Source: Acidovorax sp. Leaf78 (lineage in GTDB: Bacteria > Pseudomonadota > Gammaproteobacteria > Burkholderiales > Burkholderiaceae_C). From it: a stretch of 53,669 nucleotides of DNA. The stretch is from the NCBI RefSeq assembly GCF_001422735.1, contig NZ_LMLZ01000007.1, positions 1-53,669 on the forward strand. The letters are read 5' to 3'. This document shows, in pieces, positions 9,050 through 16,959 of this stretch. A program made the translations under genes and the position numbers. The first letter of the stretch is position 1. Every line of letters starts with the position of its first letter. The notes under the pieces are model-generated. The model was not told the DNA's origin and searched no databases. It was given only the letters and a program-made list of their open reading frames with translations.

Positions 9050-10067
9050 GGGGCGATTGTGCGGCGGGTGTCCAGCCACCGATGTCAGCCTGATTCGCCA
9101 GCCAGCCGCCCACGGCGTCGGGCATGCCGCGCACATTGCCGGGCAGCCGCCCCTGCGCAAAGCCCACGTGGCCGCCGTGCGGGGGCTGCCACAGCGTCAC
9201 GCAGCGGCCGACCTCATGCGCCTGTGGAAGGCTGGCCGCCGGCACGAAGGGGTCGTTGCGCGCATTGACCACCAGCGCCGGCACGCGGATGCGGTGCAGC
9301 ATCGGCTTGGACGAGGCCCGCAGCCAGTAGTCCTCGGTGTTGCGAAAGCCGTGCACGGGCGCGGTGAAGACGTTGTCGAAAGCGTACAGGTCGCGCGCGG
9401 CCAGCAGCGCCTGCCGGTCGAACAGCCCCGGGTGCTGCGCCAGCTTCTGCAGCGCCTTGGGCACCAGTGTGCGCATGAACATGCGGGTGTAGACCTGCCG
9501 GTTGAAGCCGCGCCCGATGGCGTGCCCACCGGCCGCCAGATCGATGGGCGAGCACACGGCTGCGACCGCGTCCACGCTGCGTGCGGCGTCCTCGCCCACT
9601 TCGGCGGCCCAGCGCAGCAACGCATTGCCCCCCAGCGACACGCCCACCGCCACCAGCGGCCCGGTGTGCGATGCGCGCAGGCGCTGCAGGATCCAGCCGA
9701 TCTCGGCATGGTCGCCCGAATGGTAGGCCCGCGGGGCGCGGTTGATTTCGCCGCTGCAGCCCCGAAAATGCGGCAGCGCGCAGGCCCAGCCTCGCTCACG
9801 CGCGAAGTCAGCGAACGCTTCGCAGTAGTGGCTGCGCGACGAGCCTTCCAGGCCGTGGAACACGACCAGCAGGGGTTGCGGCGCCGCTGTACCGGTGCGG
9901 GGGGCACCGCCCACCAGAAAATCCACGTCGATGAAATCGCCGTCCGGCGTGTCCCAGCGCTCGCGCCGGTACTGGGGCGGGGGGCCGAACGCACGGCGGG
10001 AGTACAGGGCAGGCCAGATGGTCTGCAGCTGGCCACCGGGCAACCAGCGCGGCGCTACATATTTCAT
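9042..10067 (-). CDS. Alpha/beta-fold hydrolase, YheT family
   Basis: 341 residues, starting MKYVAPRWLPGGQLQTIWPA, the typical opening of YheT-type hydrolases. 'LVVFHGLEGSSRSHY' is the oxyanion-hole region, GVSLGGN holds the nucleophile Ser, and 'PHGGHVGF' near the end supplies the His. The acid is probably the Asp in 'NARNDPFVP'. The substrate is unknown, with short-chain esters likely. The ATG lies inside the AGCTATGAA part of a dispersed repeat (10062-10108). The next gene overlaps its stop. Confidence 0.9.
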   Translation of the reverse strand: MKYVAPRWLPGGQLQTIWPALYSRRAFGPPPQYRRERWDTPDGDFIDVDFLVGGAPRTGTAAPQPLLVVFHGLEGSSRSHYCEAFADFARERGWACALPHFRGCSGEINRAPRAYHSGDHAEIGWILQRLRASHTGPLVAVGVSLGGNALLRWAAEVGEDAARSVDAVAAVCSPIDLAAGGHAIGRGFNRQVYTRMFMRTLVPKALQKLAQHPGLFDRQALLAARDLYAFDNVFTAPVHGFRNTEDYWLRASSKPMLHRIRVPALVVNARNDPFVPAASLPQAHEVGRCVTLWQPPHGGHVGFAQGRLPGNVRGMPDAVGGWLANQADIGGWTPAAQSPHG

Positions 10068-10108
10068 AGCTTAAAACGCTTACCTATCAAGCGGCAGGGC
10101 ACAAAATC
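10062..10108 (-). repeat. Dispersed palindromic repeat, copy 1
   Basis: On the minus strand this reads as a diverged copy of the element at 29938-29991: TTTTGTGCC, CTGCCGCTTG, a short centre, TAAGCG, then AGCTATGAA. The start codon of the YheT-like hydrolase is the ATG of AGCTATGAA. Confidence 0.6.
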
Positions 10109-10135
10109 ATCTGAATCCACGGCCCGCATCACGGC

Positions 10136-10579
10136 TCAGTGGAGCACCGGACGCTGCGTGTCCACCACCTGCGCGTCAGGCGCCGTGCCAGGGCTGGCGT
10201 GGTGGGCCACCATGCGCCAGCCTTCGGGGGTCTTGTGGTAGACGTTGGTGGCCAGTACCACGGCCTGGTGCAGGCCGTCGGGCAGCATCACCTCGACTTG
10301 TTCGGCCACGCTGTGCACGGCGCTGGACAAGGCCACCACACGGTGCACCTGCACCGGCCGGGCCCGCACCGTGCCATGGGCGAACATGGCCTCGAACGCG
10401 GCGCGAATCGCTGCAGCCCCCATGAGCCGCGGGCCCCCGGGGTGCACGCAGACGATGTCGTCGTCCTCCGACCAGCAGGACATCAGCAGTTCGATGTCGC
10501 CGCGCTGCAGGGCTTCATAGAAAGCGGCCTCGGTGTCATCCGAGGACCCTCCGAGGGTGGCGGCGCTGGGGCGGGGCAT
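10136..10579 (-). CDS. SnoaL/NTF2-like protein
   Basis: 147 residues from ATG 10579; a longer in-frame reading upstream is low-quality and rejected. 'TEAAFYEALQRGDIELLMSC' and 'VHPGGPRLMGAAAIRAAFEA' are the standard N-terminal helix and cap of the SnoaL-like (NTF2 fold) family, and 'VYHKTPEGWRMVAHHAS' is its usual last strand. Such proteins are small cone-shaped enzymes or binding proteins; no substrate can be named. It stands alone between the hydrolase pair and LemA. Confidence 0.8.
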   Translation of the reverse strand: MPRPSAATLGGSSDDTEAAFYEALQRGDIELLMSCWSEDDDIVCVHPGGPRLMGAAAIRAAFEAMFAHGTVRARPVQVHRVVALSSAVHSVAEQVEVMLPDGLHQAVVLATNVYHKTPEGWRMVAHHASPGTAPDAQVVDTQRPVLH

Positions 10580-10836
10580 GGGGTGAGTGTGGCGTAGGAA
10601 AAGTCCGAGGACGACAAGCGTGCTGGGCCCATGGTCGGGCTGCGCGCAGGCTGCTATTGTGCAGGCAACCTGTGCGGCCAACCCGTGCAGTCGACCCCCC
10701 AACCGTACAGAGCACCGGGCAGTTCTGCTGGCGCCGGTGTAATGCAGAATCCGCCAAATGGTCGGCACGGCGGTAGCGCTCGCCGGCGCCCTTACCCCTG
10801 ATATCGGGCTTTTTAGTTCACTTGGTGCACACCTTC

Positions 10837-11442
10837 ATGATGACAAAACGCATTCTTGCCCTGCTCACCGTCGTGCTGGCCCTGAGCGGCTGTGGCTACA
10901 ACGACTTCCAGCGGCTGGACGAGCAGTCCAAGGCTGCCTGGAGCGAGGTGCTCAACCAGTACCAGCGCCGCGCCGACCTGGTGCCCAACATCGTCGCCAC
11001 CGTGAAGGGCGAGGCCAACTTCGAGCAGGAAACCCTCACCCGCGTGGTCGAAGCCCGCGCCAAGGCCACGTCGATCCAGGTCACACCCGAGACGCTGAAC
11101 AACCCCGAGGCCTTCAGCAAATTCCAGCAGGCGCAGGGCGAGCTGTCGAGCGCGCTGTCGCGGCTGATGGTGGTGTCCGAGCGCTACCCCACGCTGCAGG
11201 CCAACCAGGGCTTTCGCGACCTGCGCGTGACGCTGGAAGGCACCGAAAACCGCATCACCGTGGCGCGCAACCGCTACATCGAGACCGTGCAGAACTACAA
11301 CGTGCTGGCGCGCAGCTTTCCGACCAACCTCACGGCCAAGGCCTTCAGCTACGCGCCCAAGGCCACCTTCACGGTCGCCAACGAAGCGCAGATCTCCGCA
11401 CCGCCCACGGTGGACTTCTCGGCCTCCCAACCCAAGCGCTGA
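10837..11442 (+). CDS. lemA: LemA family protein
   Basis: 201 residues from ATG 10837 (ATGATG; 10840 is equally possible). An N-terminal hydrophobic segment ends [12 protein letters not shown], so it may be a lipoprotein, whereas many LemA proteins keep an uncleaved anchor. The coiled-coil helical body '[19 protein letters not shown]', 'ARAKAT' and '[12 protein letters not shown]' are diagnostic of the LemA family. Molecular function is not firmly established. It heads a three-gene unit with two TPM-domain genes, a recurrent partnership in bacteria. Confidence 0.92.
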   Translation: MMTKRILALLTVVLALSGCGYNDFQRLDEQSKAAWSEVLNQYQRRADLVPNIVATVKGEANFEQETLTRVVEARAKATSIQVTPETLNNPEAFSKFQQAQGELSSALSRLMVVSERYPTLQANQGFRDLRVTLEGTENRITVARNRYIETVQNYNVLARSFPTNLTAKAFSYAPKATFTVANEAQISAPPTVDFSASQPKR

Positions 11443-11466
11443 CGCCTGCGCGCAGCCACATCAGGG

Positions 11467-11524
11467 TCAAAAATGCCTCTACCGCTTATCTGGTGGGCGC
11501 TGACAGCTATATTTTTAATAGCAA
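11467..11524 (+). repeat. Dispersed palindromic repeat, copy 2, inside a coding start
   Basis: The stretch AAAAATGCCTCTACCGCTT, centre, GGGCGCTGACAGCTAT, then a TTTTTAATAGCAA tail matches the repeat at 29938-29991 end to end. It supplies the ATG and about 17 signal-peptide codons of the TPM protein at 11473. Confidence 0.7.
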
Positions 11525-12414
11525 CATCGAGCGCCTGGGCCCAGGCTGACAAGGGCCTGCAGCCCGTGCCCGCCCTCACCCGCGCCGTGATCGACCAGAC
11601 CGGCACGCTCAGTACCGACGACGCTGCCGCGCTGGACGCACAGCTGCAGGCGCTGGAGCGCACCCGCGGCGCGCAGGTGGTGGTGCTGATGGTGGCGAGC
11701 ACCGCGCCCGAAGACATCGCGGCATACGCCAACCGCGTCGCCAACGTGTGGAAGATCGGCCGCCGTGAGGTGGGCGACGGCGTGCTGGTGGTGGTGGCCA
11801 AGAACGACCGCAAGATGCGCATCGAGGTCGCCAAGACGCTGGAAGGCGCCATCCCCGACATCGCCGCGGCACGCATCATTGACGGCGCCATGAAGCCGAA
11901 GTTTCAACAGGGCGACTACGCTGGCGGCCTGACCGCCGCGGTAGCCCAGCTGAGCGCACGCATCGCAGGCGAGGCCCTGCCCGCCCCGGAGCAAGGCAGC
12001 GAGCCCCAGCGCAGCCGCAGTTCTGCGGGAGGCAGCGGGTTCGACTGGACGGACCTCGCCATCTTTCTGTTCTTCGGCGTGATCGTCGCGGGCCCGCTGG
12101 CACGCAGCCTGCTGGGCGGGCGGATGGGCGGCCTGGTCATGGGCGGCGGCGTGGGCGCCGTTGCCTTCTTCATCACCTCCAGCCTGTTGCTGGCCGGCGG
12201 CGCCGGCCTGATCGCATTGCTCTACACCTGGCTCTTTGGCGGCCGCAGCGGCCCGGTGATCCACGGCGGCAGCGCGGGCGGCTGGGGTGCGGGCGCTGGC
12301 GGCTGGGGCGGCGGTGGCAGTAGCCGCGGCGGTGGAGGTTTTGGGTCAGGGGGCGGTTTCAGCTCGGGCGGCGGCGGTAACTTTGGCGGCGGCGGCGCGT
12401 CGGGAGGCTGGTGA
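11473..12414 (+). CDS. TPM-domain protein, YgcG-like, secreted and membrane-anchored
   Basis: 313 residues. Signal peptide MPLPLIWWALTAIFLIATSS with a cleavage site near AWA-QA; these codons coincide with a dispersed repeat. A TPM domain (about residues 35-160) follows, with 'IDQTGTLS', 'VVVLMVAST', 'WKIGRREVGDGVLVVVAKND' and 'RIEVAKTLEGAIPD'. Two membrane segments (about 190-255) come next, then a very Gly/Ser-rich tail ending GGGGASGGW. This is the usual YgcG plan; the family may act in envelope quality control. It follows lemA by 30 bases. Confidence 0.9.
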   Translation: MPLPLIWWALTAIFLIATSSAWAQADKGLQPVPALTRAVIDQTGTLSTDDAAALDAQLQALERTRGAQVVVLMVASTAPEDIAAYANRVANVWKIGRREVGDGVLVVVAKNDRKMRIEVAKTLEGAIPDIAAARIIDGAMKPKFQQGDYAGGLTAAVAQLSARIAGEALPAPEQGSEPQRSRSSAGGSGFDWTDLAIFLFFGVIVAGPLARSLLGGRMGGLVMGGGVGAVAFFITSSLLLAGGAGLIALLYTWLFGGRSGPVIHGGSAGGWGAGAGGWGGGGSSRGGGGFGSGGGFSSGGGGNFGGGGASGGW

Positions 12415-12416
12415 AC

Positions 12417-12983
12417 ATGGCAGGACATAACCACTCCCTCTGGCACCGCTGCCAGCGCCTGGCCCGCCACCGCTGGGCCGACGGTGCGCTCACGCGGTCT
12501 TTCCCTGCCGATCTGATTGCGCGGCTCACCGAGCGCGTCGCGACCAGCGAACAACTGCACACCGGGCAGATCCGCATCTGCGTCGAGGCAGGGCTGCCCC
12601 TGTCGTACCTGTGGCGCGGTGCCAGCGCCCGTGAGCGCGCAGTGGCCCAGTTCGGCAAGCTGCAGGTGTGGGACACCGAAGGCAACAACGGCGTCCTGAT
12701 CTATCTGCTGCAGGCCGAGCACGCCATCGAGATCGTGGCCGACCGGGGTTTGGCAGGCGCCGTGCCGGCCGACACCTGGCAGCGCATGGTGGCCGCGATG
12801 GGCGATGCGTTTCGCGCCGGGCGCCACGAGGAAGGGCTTGCCCGCGCCATTTCCGAAGTGTCTGCGCTGCTGCAACAGCACTTCCCTGCGAGCCCCGCGG
12901 GTGCTACGGGTGCTGCAGGCAGCACCAGCAAACGCCCTGGCAACGAGCTGCCCGACGAGCCCATCATCGGCCGCAGGGGCTGA
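12417..12983 (+). CDS. TPM-domain protein (soluble)
   Basis: 188 residues from ATG 12417, preceded by GGAGG; a GTG 6 bases upstream overlaps the previous stop. It has a TPM-like core 'HTGQIRICVEAGLPLSYLWR', 'LQVWDTEGNNGVLIYLLQAE' and 'IEIVADRGLAGAVP'. There is no signal peptide, so it may act in the cytoplasm. This gene is the third of the lemA-TPM-TPM unit, a combination seen in many proteobacteria. Confidence 0.85.
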   Translation: MAGHNHSLWHRCQRLARHRWADGALTRSFPADLIARLTERVATSEQLHTGQIRICVEAGLPLSYLWRGASARERAVAQFGKLQVWDTEGNNGVLIYLLQAEHAIEIVADRGLAGAVPADTWQRMVAAMGDAFRAGRHEEGLARAISEVSALLQQHFPASPAGATGAAGSTSKRPGNELPDEPIIGRRG

Positions 12984-13076
12984 AGGCCACGGTTAAGGTT
13001 CCACGCCCTGGTGGCAAAGAGAATGCGCGGAATGAGGCGACAGCGGCAGGCGCTCAAACCGCTGGCAGCGCGAGCG

Positions 13077-13517
13077 TCAGATGCGCTGCGCCCACTCAGC
13101 CATGCGGGAGCCGGATGCGGCGGGCACGGCTTCCAGCAGACGCCGCTCCCATCGCTCCACATGGTTGAGCAGCAACTCAATGGCGCTGAGCATGGCGTTG
13201 GCCGATGCCTCGGGCAGCGGCAGTGGCAAATGCACCACAGCCAGCCCCTGAGCGTCCACGCCCGACCATCCGCCGCCAAAGCCGGCGCCCATGTGGTTTC
13301 CCTGCATCAGCACCTGCATTCCCGCCGTGTCCAGACGCTGCCCGCGCAGCGCACAGGACAGCACCCAGCGCCCCTGCGCCGGGGCGCACCGCAGTTCCAC
13401 CGCGCGGTCGCCATCGAAGAGAAGCCGGCAGCACCCCTGCGCATCGGCGCGCAGTGCCGGAATGCCAATGGCTTCACCCAGTGCTGCGATCAACGGGGAC
13501 ACGTGGCTGTCGGACAT
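13077..13517 (-). CDS. Probable T3SS class I chaperone (CesT/Tir-chaperone fold)
   Basis: 146 residues from ATG 13517, starting MSDSHVSPLIAALGEAIGIP. Small size, the opening helix followed by 'LRADAQGCCRLLFDGDRAVELRCAP', and the late helix 'SANAMLSAIELLLNHVERWE' match the CesT-type chaperone fold, which dimerises to bind effector N-termini. It lies 120 bases downstream of the RsbW-like gene on the same strand and marks the left edge of the T3SS region. No effector lies beside it, so its client is unknown; the kinase-like protein at 23867 is a candidate. Confidence 0.7.
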   Translation of the reverse strand: MSDSHVSPLIAALGEAIGIPALRADAQGCCRLLFDGDRAVELRCAPAQGRWVLSCALRGQRLDTAGMQVLMQGNHMGAGFGGGWSGVDAQGLAVVHLPLPLPEASANAMLSAIELLLNHVERWERRLLEAVPAASGSRMAEWAQRI

Positions 13518-13637
13518 GGCACCAGGGAGCGGTCGAAGGGAAAACGGTAGGGGGAGGAGTCGATGCACCCGGGCGCGAGCGCGGCCGGGGAGCGCACATG
13601 GCGCTGGTCACAGGCAATGATACGCCTGTACACTTTG

Positions 13638-14087
13638 CTACATACCTTCGCCCAGAGCGCCGCCCGGCGCCCATGTGCGAGACACCGCGATTTCGTTGAC
13701 GGCGCCGTCCCGGCGGTAAACGAAACGATCCGCCAACTTCTTGACGAAATGCACACCCAGCCCACCGATATGCCTGTCCTCGAGCGACGCCTCGATATCG
13801 GCAGCCACCAGCGTGGTGGGATCAAACGCAGGACCTTCGTCGCGCACCACAGCGCTCAAGGTGCTGGGGGCCGTGAACACCAGTTGCACGGACACCGGCC
13901 CGCCCTGACCGCCATACCCGTGGGTAGCGACGTTGGTGAGCAACTCATCCAGCATGAGTCCGAAAGAAGATGCCAGCGGCATGGGAGCGCCCTGCTCCAT
14001 GGCCCAATCCTCCATGCGCTCGAAGAACGACGGGAGCTCCGCGACGGTACCGGACAGGGTGCAGTGCAGTTCAGCCGGAGGGTTCAT
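13638..14087 (-). CDS. RsbW-like anti-sigma/serine kinase (BtrW-like)
   Basis: 149 residues from ATG 14087; ATGs at 14096 and 14129 in the same frame are possible starts. It is a GHKL ATPase of the RsbW/SpoIIAB type: N-box 'LMLDELLTNVATHGYGG', G1 box 'VRDEGPAFDP', G2 box 'IGGLGVHFVKKLADRF'. Such proteins phosphorylate an STAS antagonist and, in Bordetella, BtrW acts in the switch controlling T3SS with BtrU and BtrV. Here the STAS partner is at 29581, the phosphatase at 16949 and the ECF sigma factor at 52025. It is divergent from the membrane sensor at 14171. Confidence 0.88.
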   Translation of the reverse strand: MNPPAELHCTLSGTVAELPSFFERMEDWAMEQGAPMPLASSFGLMLDELLTNVATHGYGGQGGPVSVQLVFTAPSTLSAVVRDEGPAFDPTTLVAADIEASLEDRHIGGLGVHFVKKLADRFVYRRDGAVNEIAVSRTWAPGGALGEGM

Positions 14088-14170
14088 AGACAGCATGCGC
14101 TCGAAAGGGCCGTGGACATCGATGCGCATCGCCGCTCGCTCGGCCTGCACACGCGTCGGCGCATTGTGGC

Positions 14171-14995
14171 ATGAGCGGAGCCGCCTTTTCACCCGTTGAT
14201 ACCCCGGCGCAGCCCGGTGCTGCCGCGCCGGCCACGCCGCCCGTGGGCGCCAAGCCCGGGTTTGCGGCGCTGTGGGAGCTGGCCGGGCTGTGGCTGCTGA
14301 TCGTGCTGGCAGGCGTGGTTCTCATCGCCTTTTTGCTGCTGAACATCCGCACCCAGGAAGAACAGGGCATCCAGCGCGCCCGGCTGTCGCTCACGCTGGC
14401 CGGCCTGCAGGAGTCCATCGAGGGCGACCTGGCGCTGGGCCTGGACCTTCCCGACCACCGTGCCATGCCATCGCGGCTTGAAAAGGCACTGGCCAGCGAC
14501 CGGCAACTGCATGCCATCGACGTGGTCGACCGCGCCGGCATCGCGCTGTTCAGCACCGACCGCGGCGCCATTGGCGAGCCCCTGCATGCCCGCGTCGCGC
14601 AGGCCGCCGAAGCCGGAGCCCACGGCGACCGCACCTGGATTGCCCTGGTAGGCACCGAGGCCGTCATGGGCCTGCCCCTGCACAACGCCTTCGGCGAAGT
14701 GGTGGGACACATCAGCACCAGCTACGCAGCCCCGGCACCGGCCCTGCAGTGGGTGGACGGCGGCTCGCTGCGCGACAAGCTGCTCAGCCCCATCCTGCTC
14801 ACCACCCTGGCGATCTTCGTGCTGGTGGTGGTGATCGGCTGGGCGGCCGCGCGCTGGGCCCTGGCACCGCAATACCGCCGGCAGTCCTACGAGCGCACCG
14901 GCCGCATGGCCCAGTCTCTGGCCGAAGCGGCTGCGGTGCGTGCGCGCATGGACGATTGCCTGGCACGGCTGGACGAAAGCGAGCGCCTGGAATGA
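14171..14995 (+). CDS. Membrane protein with one extracytoplasmic sensor-like segment
   Basis: 274 residues. A Pro/Ala-rich N-terminal tail is followed by a membrane segment (about 37-58), an extracytoplasmic region (about 60-210), a second membrane segment (about 212-235) and a short cytoplasmic helix rich in Arg/Glu. The extracytoplasmic region contains 'DLALGLDLPDHRAMPSRLEK' followed by 'IDVVDRAGIALFS', a pattern repeated in the two neighbouring membrane proteins. There is no kinase or cyclase output domain. Its last 4 bases overlap the next gene (ATGA), and the RsbU-like phosphatase follows that. It probably feeds signal into the partner switch; this is inference from position. Confidence 0.75.
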   Translation: MSGAAFSPVDTPAQPGAAAPATPPVGAKPGFAALWELAGLWLLIVLAGVVLIAFLLLNIRTQEEQGIQRARLSLTLAGLQESIEGDLALGLDLPDHRAMPSRLEKALASDRQLHAIDVVDRAGIALFSTDRGAIGEPLHARVAQAAEAGAHGDRTWIALVGTEAVMGLPLHNAFGEVVGHISTSYAAPAPALQWVDGGSLRDKLLSPILLTTLAIFVLVVVIGWAAARWALAPQYRRQSYERTGRMAQSLAEAAAVRARMDDCLARLDESERLE

Positions 14996-16959
14996 GCAGC
15001 CACCGCAGGCCCCGTCGCCCCAATGCCGCCCTGCGCCTGGGCAGCGTCGCCCTGGTCTTGCTGCTGGCAGCGGCCGCTGCCCTGGCCTGGAACACGTACG
15101 AGCAGCTGCGCGGCATGCGGCAAGAGAGCGAGCGCGTGCGCGCCCAGCTCATGGCCGACTCGTTGAGCCAGCGCATCGGCCACGCGCTGGACATCGGCAT
15201 CCCGCTCGAGGGCCTGGTGGGGGTGGAGGCACTCTTCAACCAGCGCCTGGGCGCCCATGCCGAAATCCAGTCCATCGCACTGCTGCAGGGGCCCGGCAAG
15301 GTCCTGTGGTTCGTGGAACGGGAGAGGTCCGCGAAGGCGACTGCCGGTACCGTGGCCGATGCACCCATCACCGTGCGCGGCGAGCCGCGCGGCACCGTGC
15401 GCCTGGCCCTGCAGGAGACAGGCGCCGGGCCGTTTGCACGCTCGGCCGCCATCCTGCTGCTGCCCACGGTGCTGCTGCTGGCGGCGCTGGCCTTCCTGGC
15501 CGCGCGCTTTTCTGAAGCCCAGGGTGTCAAGCTGCGCAACCATGCCGTGCGGCTGGCGATGCGCGCCATTGCCAGCGGGCGCTACGACCGGTCCATCGTG
15601 CTGCCGCACCGGCGCGGGTTCGACCTGCGGGCGCAGCAGCTGGGCCATGCCGTGCGCGGCGTCCACGAAACACTCACCCGGGTGCGCCGCCTGATTTCGT
15701 CGCTGCGCCAGACCGAGCCCCAGGCCCAGCGGCGCGAATACCTGGACATGCTGCTGGCTGAAGCCCAGGGCACCCACCGATTTGCCGACCACGGCCTCAC
15801 GCAGGTGCGTGTGGTGGCCGCCGAGGCGCAGTCCTTCTGGACCAGCCTGCTCATGACCCTTGCTGCCATGGCTCTGCTGGGGCTGGCCGCATCGGCATCG
15901 AGCGCGGTGGCCGACATCGCCCCCCTCCACTTCGCGCTGCTGCCTGCCGCGTTCATCGTCGCTGCCACCGTTGCCGCCTGGATCACGCAGGGCCGGCGCT
16001 GGCCTGTGCTGTCGGTGCTGTTCTCGGCCTGCGCCGGGCTGGCCGCACTGGCCCTGGTGCTGGCCTCGGGCGCATTGACGGGATACAACCCCCTGCACCT
16101 GCTGCCGGTCGTGGCGCTGTGGTGCGGCGGGTTCGCCGGTGCCGCGCTGGCGGCCTGCATGACGGTCGAGCAGGTGCCGCGCCGCCAGGACTTCAAGCAC
16201 GCCATGCCCCGCTGGCCCAAGGCAGCGATCGGGGCCTGGGTGGGCGCCACGGTCTGGCTCGGCCCGGCACTGGGCTCGGTCGCGTTCACCGCGCTCGGCG
16301 GGCTGTATGGCGGGCTGGCACTGACGCTGCCGCTGCTGTGCGCCAGCTTCCTGCTGCTGCGCTGGAACGAGCCGCGCAGCCCCTGGCGCCACCGGGTCGG
16401 CGGGCGCAACCTGCCGCAGCCCACGGCGGCGGCCCGCACCGGTCTGCGCGCATGGGGCGCCACGGCCTGCACCGCGGCGGCGTCGGGCCTGCTCATGGTG
16501 CTGGGCTGGGTGGCGGCCACTGCCATTCCCCACGGACTTTCTGAAGCCGCAGTGGCCAGTGCACTGGGTGTCGGACTGTTGGGGGGTCTGCTCGATCCCC
16601 TGCGCCGGCGCCGCCACACCGGCGCGGCTCTGGGGGTGGCAGCCACCTTGAATGCACTGGCCCTGGCACTGCCTGGCGCGGGCGCCTGGCACATCGCCGC
16701 CCTGTCGGTGGCGGCCCTGCTCACGGCGTACCTGCTGGGCCATGCCGTGACCTCGACACAGCGCACCCGCCACACCACGGCGTCTGCCACGCTGCTCGGA
16801 GCCGCCATCGGCGCCCTGCTCGCTGGCGGCATCGCGGCAGCGGGCCTGCCGACCACCAGCCTGATGCTCGTCGCCACGCTGGCCGTTGGGGCCAGCTGGT
16901 GGGCCCAACCCCGTCCGCAGCCCTGGCAGCCGACACGAAAGGACAACGATGCAGCTTAA
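14992..16959 (+). CDS. Polytopic membrane protein with N-terminal sensor module
   Basis: 655 residues. TM1 (about 17-35), an extracytoplasmic segment with 'ALDIGIPLEGLVGVEALFNQ' and 'IQSIALLQGPGKVLWF', TM2 (about 158-178), then a cytoplasmic HAMP-like linker of about 110 residues. The last 350 residues form roughly ten hydrophobic helices with no family I recognise. The start overlaps the preceding stop by 4 bases and the end overlaps the phosphatase start by 11 bases, so translation of all three is coupled. It could be a receptor whose membrane bundle binds a ligand, or a transporter-like sensor. It has no obvious output domain. Confidence 0.75.
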   Translation: MSSHRRPRRPNAALRLGSVALVLLLAAAAALAWNTYEQLRGMRQESERVRAQLMADSLSQRIGHALDIGIPLEGLVGVEALFNQRLGAHAEIQSIALLQGPGKVLWFVERERSAKATAGTVADAPITVRGEPRGTVRLALQETGAGPFARSAAILLLPTVLLLAALAFLAARFSEAQGVKLRNHAVRLAMRAIASGRYDRSIVLPHRRGFDLRAQQLGHAVRGVHETLTRVRRLISSLRQTEPQAQRREYLDMLLAEAQGTHRFADHGLTQVRVVAAEAQSFWTSLLMTLAAMALLGLAASASSAVADIAPLHFALLPAAFIVAATVAAWITQGRRWPVLSVLFSACAGLAALALVLASGALTGYNPLHLLPVVALWCGGFAGAALAACMTVEQVPRRQDFKHAMPRWPKAAIGAWVGATVWLGPALGSVAFTALGGLYGGLALTLPLLCASFLLLRWNEPRSPWRHRVGGRNLPQPTAAARTGLRAWGATACTAAASGLLMVLGWVAATAIPHGLSEAAVASALGVGLLGGLLDPLRRRRHTGAALGVAATLNALALALPGAGAWHIAALSVAALLTAYLLGHAVTSTQRTRHTTASATLLGAAIGALLAGGIAAAGLPTTSLMLVATLAVGASWWAQPRPQPWQPTRKDNDAA

